64,000 bases of DNA from Trifolium pratense (lineage: Eukaryota > Streptophyta > Magnoliopsida > Fabales > Fabaceae). The position numbers and the translations under genes were made by a program. The stretch is from NCBI RefSeq assembly GCF_020283565.1, contig NC_060059.1, forward strand, positions 48,566,572 through 48,630,571, written 5' to 3'. Positions 44,076-54,000 of the stretch are shown here, one piece after another (position 1 is the stretch's first letter; every line of letters begins with the position of its first letter). Below the pieces are notes generated by a model. The model did not search any database and was not told where the DNA came from. It saw only the letters and a program-made list of their open reading frames with translations.

Positions 44076-45233
44076 AGGGCTGTTTCACAAAATCTACTTC
44101 TAAGTAATTGCTCTATAGATCCTATATCTATCTATATGAAGAAGAAATCATGTAACGGGGGGGATTCTTTTTTGTACAGATGGTACTACGAACTTGGAAC
44201 AAGCATGAAGAAATTAACGATACTTCTCTATCTTTTGAGCTGTTCCGCCGGATCGGTCGCTCAAGACCTTTGGTCTCTACCCGGCCCTAATGAAAAAAAT
44301 GATGGGATCACTTCGTATAAACTCCTTGAGAATGATTCTGATCTAGTTCATGGCCTATTAGAAGTAGAAGGTGCTCTGGTGGGATCCTCACAGACAGGAA
44401 GTAAGTTTGATAATGATGGAGTGACATTGCTTCTTCGCACCGAACGAAGGAATCCCTTAACTATGATTCAAAATGGATCTCGTTCTATCCTTGATCAGAG
44501 ATTTCGCTATGAAAAATATGAATCGGGGTTCGAAGAAGGGGAAGGAGTCCTCGACCCGCAGGAAGATTTATTCAATCACATAGTTTGGGCCCCTAGAAGA
44601 TGGCGCCCTTGGGGCTTTCTATTTGATTGTCTTGAAAGGTCCAATGAATTGGGATTTCCCTACTGGAAAAGGTCATTTCGGGACAAGGAGATCATTTATG
44701 ATGAAGAGGATGAGCTTCAAGAGAATGATTCAGAGTTCTTGCAGGATGGAACCATGCAGTACGAGAGACGATATAGATCTTCCCAAGCCCAAGAACAAGG
44801 CTTTTTTCAAATAAGCCAATTCATTTGGGCCCCCGAGGATCCACTCTTTTTGCTATTCCAAGATGATCCTCTTGTATCTGTGTTTTTACGTCGAGAATTT
44901 TTTGCAGATGAAGAGATATCAAGGATCCTTTTCACTTGCCAAACAAAACAAATTTTTTGGAAATATCAAAATAAACGCTGGTTTAGGAAGAATACGCAAG
45001 AGCAAGAAAAGAATTTCGAATTGTTGATTGATCGCCAGAGATGGTTTCGAACCAATAGTTCATTATCAAATGGATTTTCACATTCTAAAACTCTATCCGA
45101 GAGTTATCAATATTTATCAAATCTATTCCTGTCTAACGAAACCCTCGTGGCTCAAATGACAAAGACATTGTTGAGAAAAAGATGGCTTTTCCCGGACGAG
45201 ATGGTTCTTAGTATCTGTGCTAATAATGAATGA
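44076..45233 (+). pseudogene. ycf2: ycf2 C-terminal fragment in nuclear DNA
   Basis: About 385 codons stay open and follow plastid Ycf2, an AAA-type protein of the chloroplast protein-import motor, from a point well inside the protein to near its end: [71 protein letters not shown] and [12 protein letters not shown]. After PDEM the ending differs from the ycf2 I know. Frame and conservation indicate recent transfer. There is no promoter, no plastid N-terminal half and no transit peptide, so it is not a functional gene. The frame's first codons derive from the host transposon arm. Confidence 0.92.
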
Positions 45234-45271
45234 TTGCTTTAACCGAATAACAAAAAATTCTTCTTTCTCTG

Positions 45272-45317
45272 TCGATATGGGGATCTTCTCAATTGAAAGA
45301 TCCCCTAAATATCGATA
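45272..45317. terminator. Plastid 3' stem-loop inside the NUPT
   Basis: TCGATATGGGGATCTT...AAGATCCCCTAAATATCGA forms a long hairpin about 40 bases after the ycf2 stop. Such stem-loops stabilise plastid mRNA 3' ends. It has no expected role in the nucleus. Confidence 0.6.
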
Positions 45318-46068
45318 ATACGGATTTTTTACGTTTTCATTTTATACCTAAAACCCCAAGAAATTAATATGAAAATTTTCAATTATATGAGATCCCTCTT
45401 TGGTTTGATCAATTAAAGGGCGTCCCAGTTGTATTCAACAGGCGGCACAATGACCCAGATCGTTTTGTGTTTTTCCGGCTTCTTTGAATAAATCTAAAAG
45501 GATCGCTGTTGAATTTTTGGATTAACATTCAACCGTCATTGAGAATTCTGAAAAATTTTTAAAACGGCAAAACAATTTTTCAACATTTTCCAGTTATTTC
45601 TAGTAGAAATTATCAAGAAAGGTCTGACTAATTTAATCGAATCTCTAAAACGCCTTTTAAAAAATGAACGCGTGTTAAATCGCTTCGCTTTTTATTTGGC
45701 TTTATTATGGATCTTGTTGGCATTTATTTTGGGAGCAAAATAAGAAAAATTATTATTTTTTTATTTTAGGAAAAAAATAATAATTTTGTACGAAAAAAAA
45801 ATTATTTGTAGGAAAAAAAATTTGATTTGTAGGATTTTTTTATTTTCGAAAAAAAATAAATAAGAAAATTCATTTTTTAGGAAATTTTTTTTTTTTTGGT
45901 AGGATTTTTTTTTATTTTGAAAAAAAAAATAAATAAGGAAATTCGTTTTTTTAATTTTGTAGGAAAAAAAATATTATCTGACGTGGAATTTAAAAAATAA
46001 ATATAGATGATTTTTTTCCACGTGTACAAGCCACGTCAGCAAATTTGCACAGTCACTTGTCCTGCCAT

Positions 46069-46321
46069 TAGAGCTGTAAAAAGGGCCTTAAGGGGCCGGC
46101 CCTTTAAGGGGCGGACCCACTTATTCCTGATTATTAATTTTATTTAAATTTTAAACACAGTTTTTTTAGGGTGCCGATCGTGGACAGTGCTGATTGAAGA
46201 AAAAGAGAATAAGTTCACGACACTAGAAAAATTGTTTAAAATTTAAATAAAATTAATAATCAGGAATAAGTGGGTCCGCCCCTTAAAGGGCCGGTCCCTT
46301 AAGGCCCTTTTTACAGCTCTA
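46069..46321. mobile_element. hAT-type MITE (253 bp)
   Basis: Perfect or near-perfect inverted ends TAGAGCTGTAAAAAGGGCC, continuing as TTAAGG-GGCCGGCCCTTTAAGG-type sequence for about 95 bases, with the 8-bp target duplication CCTGCCAT (46061-46068 and 46322-46329). Copy A has the empty site. No coding capacity. Confidence 0.92.
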
Positions 46322-47039
46322 CCTGCCATACACCGAGGGGGCAAAATGAGATAATCTAGTTTTTGCAGGGGGGTAAACAGAAAAAAAATCTGCATAGGGG
46401 GTAAACGAAAATTTGACTATTTTGCAGGGGGTAAATGATCATTTACCCTAAATAATATAAGAGATCATTTTTTTTTACGGAATATCATATGAGATCATTA
46501 AAAACTATATTAATGTCTTTAAAATATATTTTTGAGCAAAAATATATATAAAAATAAAAAATCAATTATATAAACCAATACAAAATTTCATATTTCTAAA
46601 TAACCCTCTTATTTTTAATATAAATTAATATTAAACCTATCTATTTCACTATATTTTAAAATATTATCAATCATTTAATTATATATAATGATACTTATCA
46701 TAATTATTATTTTTCATTTATGAAAATATTTTAAATGTGTATTTTAATCGAGTCCGTGCAACGCAACATGATAAACTATAAGCTAATTGAATTAACTTAT
46801 TAAAATAAACTATAAGCTTGTAAAAATAAGCTAAAAACTCATAAGGAAAAAACTTTACCAAACGGATTTTTTTTCACATATGAGCTTCTAACTATAAATC
46901 ATAAGCTCAAAATGTGGTGTTGATAAAGTTTGCTCGTTCGTTGTTCAATATCTCACTAAATTGCACTGTACTTAAATTTTGTTCAATTGTCCTAGCATAA
47001 TTGCTTTATAATTTGTTGAATATTCATAGAGAGTACAGC

Positions 47040-47539
47040 NNNNNNNNNNNNNNNNNNNNNNNNNNNNNNNNNNNNNNNNNNNNNNNNNNNNNNNNNNNNN
47101 NNNNNNNNNNNNNNNNNNNNNNNNNNNNNNNNNNNNNNNNNNNNNNNNNNNNNNNNNNNNNNNNNNNNNNNNNNNNNNNNNNNNNNNNNNNNNNNNNNNN
47201 NNNNNNNNNNNNNNNNNNNNNNNNNNNNNNNNNNNNNNNNNNNNNNNNNNNNNNNNNNNNNNNNNNNNNNNNNNNNNNNNNNNNNNNNNNNNNNNNNNNN
47301 NNNNNNNNNNNNNNNNNNNNNNNNNNNNNNNNNNNNNNNNNNNNNNNNNNNNNNNNNNNNNNNNNNNNNNNNNNNNNNNNNNNNNNNNNNNNNNNNNNNN
47401 NNNNNNNNNNNNNNNNNNNNNNNNNNNNNNNNNNNNNNNNNNNNNNNNNNNNNNNNNNNNNNNNNNNNNNNNNNNNNNNNNNNNNNNNNNNNNNNNNNNN
47501 NNNNNNNNNNNNNNNNNNNNNNNNNNNNNNNNNNNNNNN
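47040..47539. other. Scaffold gap, 500 N
   Basis: Exactly 500 Ns, a conventional placeholder of unknown true size. It hides the right boundary of duplicated segment B and is followed by a (TA)n run (47540-47579), a likely assembly breakpoint. Confidence 0.98.
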
Positions 47540-47579
<40 letters not shown>

Positions 47580-47583
<4 letters not shown>

Positions 47584-48400
47584 TTTCGATCCAACAATAA
47601 ATTTTATAAAATTTATATTTATTACAATATTTTTCATGACTTATGCATCATACACCAGTTAAAAAAAAACTTTCATATTAAAGATGCCTAACTAAAGGCC
47701 ACTTATCTGCAAACATGTCGGTCTTTCCTATCACCATCTTTTGAGATTGGGGCATTGGGCATAGGCTAGCTCATCATTATCTTTAAATGTATGGTAGAAA
47801 TAGTTGTTGATTGTTGAGACCGATTATTTTTCGTCCTAAAATATAAGATATTTTTATTAAAAATAAAATTTGTATTAAATTTAGAGTTTAATTGATATAC
47901 ATTGACGATGTAAAATAATTTTACATGATCGTTCAATAAATAACCATCATTTTACCATGTCATGTCAAAAAAGTAGGGTGATGTGGCGGAAAACATGGTT
48001 GATATTGGTTGACAGATGCATATCAATTAAATCCTTAAATGTATCAATAATATATATATTTTTAAATAAATTATCCGTCAATTATTAAGAGCAAAAAATG
48101 ATGATATTTTATTTCTTTTCACTTGATTAGAAGTATTTTTGTAAAATTTTAATTATTCCACCTTAAACGTTGAAAAAGATTTTATTAAATGGGACAATAA
48201 AATTTTAATCTTATATGTTAAGCCGAAAGTAGTAATGAGCTTCTGGGATACTATTTCTTGAATAAGAACATTTTATTGCCTCTATATATATCTTGTATCC
48301 TATGAAATACGGATAGAAACACAAACATATGACACGACACATATATATTGACATCGATAATAATTTGCAAAAATGATATAATTTAATGTAAGTCGATGTC
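47580..48400. other. No recognisable feature
   Basis: AT-rich intergenic DNA without gene or clear repeat. Confidence 0.4.
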
Positions 48401-48409
48401 GTGTCGGAT

Positions 48410-48950
48410 ATTGTTGGGGATTCCAGGAAGCTCGGAAGACACAATGGGTCAATGCTTTAGGACAATAAGAGAGGAAGATGTCACATCTCCACCAAAACCT
48501 TAAGACATTATGAATATTGGTCACCTCTCTTATATATCCAACATTATTTCCATTCACGGTCAATGTGAAACTTAACCTCTCATACTTAAAACCCAACAGT
48601 CTCCCCCAAGTGTGAGTTCTCACACTCTATAGTTGATCCAATGTCAGGATAACTCACAGTCCCCTACAAAGCTAGATCACAACTTTGATACTACTTGTTG
48701 GTGAGTTTGGAGAGCTCGGGAGAAATAACGGGTTAATGCTCCAGAACCATAATAAAAGGAGACGTCACATATTCACTTAAAACTTTATTAGGTATATATG
48801 GTCGCCTCTCTTATATATTTAATATTTTTCCTGTTTATAAATGATGTAGAATTTAACTAACTCATACATGAAACTTAATATACATTAACGTGTGTCCAAT
48901 ATCGAAACACACTTAACTCGAGAAGTGTTCATACTTTATAGCCGGTATCA
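48410..48950. repeat. Two diverged direct repeats, LTR-like
   Basis: Unit one (from TGTTGGGGATTCCAGGAAGCTCGG at about 48409) and unit two (from TGTTGGTGAGTTTGGAGAGCTCGG at about 48698) share, in order, GGGTYAATGCT, GACGTCACAT-like, GGTCACCTCTCTTATATAT and TTTAACY blocks, about 289 bases apart. They begin TGTTGG and resemble fragments of a small LTR family. No internal coding region. Confidence 0.45.
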
Positions 48951-50862
48951 AACAATTTTTTTTTAGGCAACTTGTATCTACCATTTAGATAACTATTATA
49001 GATGGATGCTTTGTGCATGATTTTGATAGGTTGGTTTGCATATTTTTCTTATGAACATTACATGTAGCAGACTCGTATTGTGGCTCACCACAAATAGAAG
49101 TGTTCTCAATGGAAAAAATGGATGAATTGGAAGGACATGCTATAGTACAATCAGAATCAGAAAATGATGGAATGACAAATAGATACTTTTTTCTGTCTTT
49201 TTATAATGAATACTTTAGAGAAATTTAATTTAAATTTAAAAAAATATTAAATGAAAATAATTATTTACGGTGTGTTTCTTTAATCTGTGTGATTTTTTTA
49301 AAGTATTCTTTATAAAAAGGACCGAAAAGAGTATACGACTCAAAACTCAAAATGTATACGGTTACATACCGATAATCTACAATCAAAATTCCCATATTGG
49401 CAATGAATGTTGAAGCAACAGCCTTATATAAGTAAATTCCTTACTAACTAGACCACCTTAGTTGGCAAGAAGTAATCCAATTAAATTCAACAAAAGTTAT
49501 GTAAGTAGTCTATAAATAACTTAAATGCAAGACCACAGAAAATTTATCCGCATCCCCTCTCTATTTAATAGTATGTGAAAGGACCTCACCACCAATATTT
49601 GTACAACCCACTAAACTATACTGTATTCAAGTACAGTACTTCTCATAAACCATATTAACTACTTTGTCAGCTCCGATTTATAAATGACAAATTTCTCATT
49701 AAATATATTAGTTATTGAATAAACTTAAAAAATAAATTGTTTTTTTATAAAAAGATAAGAGGTACTTTTCCGGACACAAATATAAGTAAAAAAAACTGCA
49801 TTGTTTAAGAAATTTTATTAAATGTAGTTAATTTTCTTGTGCATAATACAATGTTGTTTTATTTATCATACACCATAAATCTCCTTTTTAAATAGTTTAT
49901 TTGTAACTCAGTAGCTATCGATAAAACTATATAAGGGTCAAAATTAAATTTCGAAAGTCATTATATTTAATCTAATGGTTAAAAATTTGAATAATAGAAA
50001 CGGATCTTGGTTGGAGCAGATAGGGGCCAAGGCACCCGTCAACTATTCTATACATATGTTATTAGGCCATGGCACCTGTCATCAATATATTCTACGGAGT
50101 TTTCGCGCCCCTGATAAAATTACTCAAAATCAGCCGGTGTTGAGTAGTATGAATGGCTAATGTTACGGTGGACCACTTGTGAAAGTGGTCCGCCGTGGAC
50201 AAATGATCTATCGAATGTGAATTTTACGAAATTCACTGTTGGATTGAAAGTTTATATCGTATATAGATCATCCATAGAAAAATTTAGAAAAATTAAAAAT
50301 CATTTTGTAAAATTCGTATTCGTTATAATGTTATTCATAACTGATCCACCATAGACCACTTGATGAAATTATCCATATTAAAAATTACCTAATAATATGC
50401 ATTTTCATTTTCATTGACATCTTTATAAACCAAAAAAAATCTCGAATTTCTCACTTGACTTTTAAATCTAATCACTAAACTACTTTAAAAAAATTAAATT
50501 AAATTTCGAAAAACGTTTTCAACCAAAACTTAAATACAGACAGAGACCATTAACACTATCTTACAAATAAATAGTGTCCTTTTATGTCCTCTGTCTACTT
50601 GCTGGAAAGTCTACACTCAGTTTTAATATTCAAATTTGACGTCAACTTCAAGTGATTCAATTACTGGTCATGTGATATTAAAACAAATTCTTAATTAAAT
50701 CACACATGTCGTGTAAGCTGACATTACAGATGTTTTTAGTGTAGCTTTTAATACTCATTTTTTATGATGATGAGATGAACCTCACAACTTAAAAGTTAAA
50801 ACATCAATTGATGATTTAAGCATACTCCTATATAATTATGAGTTTGCTATATTTTACTTGTG
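48951..50862. other. Intergenic, no gene seen
   Basis: 1.9 kb of AT-rich DNA. At 50160-50360 GTGGACCACTTGTGAAAGTGGTCC and, inverted, ATCAAGTGGTCTATGGTGGATC bound about 200 bases and may be a small MITE, but a target duplication is not evident. Confidence 0.35.
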
Positions 50863-50867
50863 CCCGT

Positions 50868-51064
50868 TATAAGGGAATGAATAAAGTTGTATATTGCATT
50901 ACTTTTGAGAGTTTACAAGAGGTGTATATATACACAAGTATAGTAACCTAATTGGAGTAAATTAAGGAACAAATATCTCCAACAATTAAGGTGATTGACT
51001 CTATAGACTTTATACAAATCCTAAAATAATAATGATAATAATTAAATACTAATTATGCTTGATA
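50868..51064 (-). repeat. 3' LTR of Ale-type copia (197 bp)
   Basis: In element sense it begins TATCAAGCATAATTAG directly after the polypurine tract and ends CATTCCCTTATA. The polyprotein stop codon (51049-51051) lies 13-15 bases inside it. Confidence 0.9.
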
Positions 51065-54000
51065 TCCCCCCGCAAGTTGGGCGACCTGGAAGAAAGATGC
51101 AACTTGGATAGTAGAAACTCGAACCGGGGGCGAAGCAGAGGCTTGGTGAGAATGTCAGCAAGCTGGTCGTTGGTAGAGACGAAGGAAACACGAAAACGGC
51201 CACGTTGAACGTTTTCACGGACAAAGTGATAAGCTAAGGCTATGTGCTTCATTCTGGAGTGGAAGACAGGATTAGCACTCAGATGTGTAGCACCAAGATT
51301 GTCGCAGTAGATGACAGGACCAGCTGTAGGAGTGTGACCAAGTTCAGTGAACAAAGAGAGTACCCAAAGGAGTTCACTGGCCGTGTCGGCCAAGGCTTTA
51401 TATTCAGCTTCAGTGGATGATCGAGCAACCGAGCGTTGCTTGCGGGAACTCCAAGAGATGGGGGTGTCGCCAAGATAGAGCAGGTAACCAGTGGTAGAGA
51501 TGTAATCATCTTTGTCACCCGCCCAGTCCGCATCTGAGTACGCATGAAAGTTCAGGGGAGCAGTCGCGGAGATGAAAATGCCTTTGTCGCAAGAGCCGGC
51601 CAGATAGCGAAGTAGGCGCTTGAGAGCCAACCAGTGCATGGTGCTCGGGTTCTGCATGAACTGAGCAAGTTTGTTGGTCGCGAAGGCAATGTCTGGTCGA
51701 GTAAGACTCAAGTATTGGAGACTTCCAACTAGTGCTCGGTATTCAGTCGGGGAGGGCAAAGGATCACCAGAGTTTTTGAGCAGCGGAGGAGTAGCAGTTA
51801 TTGGAGTGGACGCTGGTTTAGCTGCTGTCATGCCCGACTTTTGAAGGAGATCAGTGATGTATTTCCGTTGTGAAAGAAACATGCCCGCAGCGGAAGGAAT
51901 GACTTCAACACCCAGGAAATAATTGAGATAGCCAAGATCTTTCAATGAGAAACGGGCAGCAAGTGTAGCAATGAGACGAGACAATTCTGTCGAGGAGCTC
52001 CCCGTAACAATGATGTCGTCGACATAGACGAGCAAGTATAGTGTCGCGCGTGGTGTCCGCTGAATGAACAAAGAGGCATCGGCGGTGGAATTGACGAAGC
52101 CAATGGAGAGCAGGAATACACGAAGTTCCATATACCAAGCGCGAGGAGCTTGCTTTAACCCGTAGAGCGCCTTCTTTAGGCGACAGACATGATCAGGGAA
52201 GCTTTTGTTAACAAAGCCAGGTGGTTGAGCCATGTAGACCTCCTCGTTGAGCGTCCCTTGAAGAAAGGCATTGTTAACATCAAGCTGGCGGACGGACCAT
52301 CCTTGTCGAACTGCCAAGGCGAGGATGATCCGAATTGTCACTGGTTTGACGACGGGGCTAAATGTTTCTGTGTAGTCACAACCAGGGCGTTGATGGAAAC
52401 CCTTAGCGACCAATCGAGCCTTGTACCTGTCAATGGACCCATCTGGATTTCTCTTGATGCGAAAGACCCACTTACAACCAACCAAATTTTGAGCAGAGGA
52501 ACGACCAACGAGTTCCCAGGTGTTGTTGCGATGTAGGGCATCAAATTCAGCAATCATGGCGGAACGCCAGTCCGGATCACGAAGGGCTTGGGTAATAGTA
52601 CTAGGTTCCATCGGGGATGAGGGACAGACATGGAGGTTGAGTTTGTGGATGGGTTTGACGATGTTGTTTTTGGACCGGGTGATGATCCCACCGCCATGGG
52701 GTTCAGTGGTCGTTGTGGGGGGAGAGGTCGTTTGTGGTTGTGGGAGCAATGTTGGCTGTAAGGAGGAAGGGGGGTCATTACTGGTCGTTTCATTGCTCGT
52801 TGTATTTGAGGACGAGGATTGGGATGTGGTCGGGGAGGAAATGCCAGACGGGGAGGGAGGCTCAACAAGTGAGGTATCCGGGGATGTGGGATTGGTGCTC
52901 GCAGTAGGTGGAGCGATGGTCGGCAAGACGGGCAGTTGGAGTGGGCCAGTCTGTGAGGTCGTGGACGTGATCGGTTGGGCCACCAGTGAACGGAAGGGGA
53001 ATTCAGTTTCGACGAACTTGACATGGCGAGAGGTGTAAATCCGTCCAGTTGAAGGATCGAGGCATAGATATGCATGTTGATCAGCTGAGTAACCTACAAA
53101 AACACACATAGTAGACTTTGGAGCAAGTTTATGGTTAGCATAAGGTTTAATCCAGGGAAAACACAAACATCCAAAACATTTTAATTTATGATAATCCGGA
53201 CTAATGCGGATGAGTTTAGAGTAAGGTGATTGGTGCCCGAGGATTGGGGTAGGGAGACGGTTAATGAGGTAGGCTGCAGTGGTCATGGCGTGAGGCCAGT
53301 AGGTGAGGGGAAGGCCAGCGTGGTGAAGGAGGGAGAGACCGGTTTCGGCAATGTGCCGATTCCGCCGTTCAGAGATGCCATTGTGTTCGGGTGTATGAGG
53401 GGGAGTGGTGTGGTGACTTATGCCATGAGTACTTAGAAAGGAACGAAGACCAATGTATTCGCCACCATTGTCAGTGTATAGGACTTTTATTTTGTGTTGG
53501 TAGAAGTTTTCAACTAGTGTTTTAAATTTGGGAAAAATAGATTGCACATCAGATTTTAGTTTCATGGGATATAGCCATATATAGCGAGTATAATGATCAA
53601 CAAACAAACAATAGTAACGAAGACCATCAATAGATAAAACAGGGGAAGTCCATACATCAGAAAAAATTATTTCTAATGGATAAGTAGATGTAAGAGTAGA
53701 TTCATGAAAAGGAAGTTTATGACTTTTATTAATTTGGCATGAATTACAATCTGATTGCGGAAATTTATTTGAACCTAAAGAAAAATGATGTTGAATAAAT
53801 TTAAAGATGGAAGTTGAAGGGTGTCCAAGCTTGTGATGCCATGAAGCAGAGGATTCCACTTGGACGGTGTGGGCGGAAGGTGAGGTCGTGGGCAACAGAT
53901 AAAGTCCATTCACACATGAGCCTTTATGGGTTGTTTGGCGTGTCTGCAAGTCCATGACATAAAAAGAGTTTGGTAAGAAAACAACGGCAGAGTTAGTTTG

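Larger units (their letters stand above)
44076..45722 (+). other. Nuclear plastid DNA insert (NUPT), 1647 bp
   Basis: It is absent from copy A, where GGGAGTAGATCTTTATTTTGGG is continuous. The first 1.16 kb is the 3' part of plastid ycf2. The remaining 490 bases look organellar (higher G+C, a ycf2-downstream stem-loop at 45272-45317, and a 37-codon open stretch near 45610-45720) but I cannot name the locus. There is no target duplication or terminal repeat, as expected for end-joined organelle DNA; at most a few bases of microhomology (TTTATTTT) lie at the right junction. Confidence 0.85.
40612..46448. mobile_element. Fold-back Mutator-like element, copy B, with nested inserts
   Basis: Same ends and same TAAATAATA duplication (40603-40611 and 46449-46457) as copy A, showing that the element was present before the segment was duplicated. 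Its arms are interrupted by a solo LTR (40770-43434), plastid DNA (44076-45722) and a MITE (46069-46321). Confidence 0.88.
38073..47039. repeat. Duplicated segment, copy B (with three later insertions)
   Basis: Same unit as 8262-12708, same orientation, ending where the scaffold gap begins. Removing the solo LTR, the plastid insert, the MITE and their duplications leaves about 4.4 kb, equal to copy A. The stretches 38073-40600 and 46458-47039 hold no gene. Confidence 0.88.

Noticed and set aside
44064..44135. A start for a nuclear ycf2-derived gene at 44064
   Set aside because: The first codons are transposon-arm sequence with a TTG; no promoter, leader or transit peptide. The frame is open only because plastid coding sequence was inserted.
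46972..47637. Long frames on both strands across the gap
   Set aside because: They consist of N codons and a (TA)n Tyr-Ile run.
49975..50354. Two small plus-strand frames
   Set aside because: No family resemblance, and the second crosses a small inverted-repeat structure; I could not support a gene.
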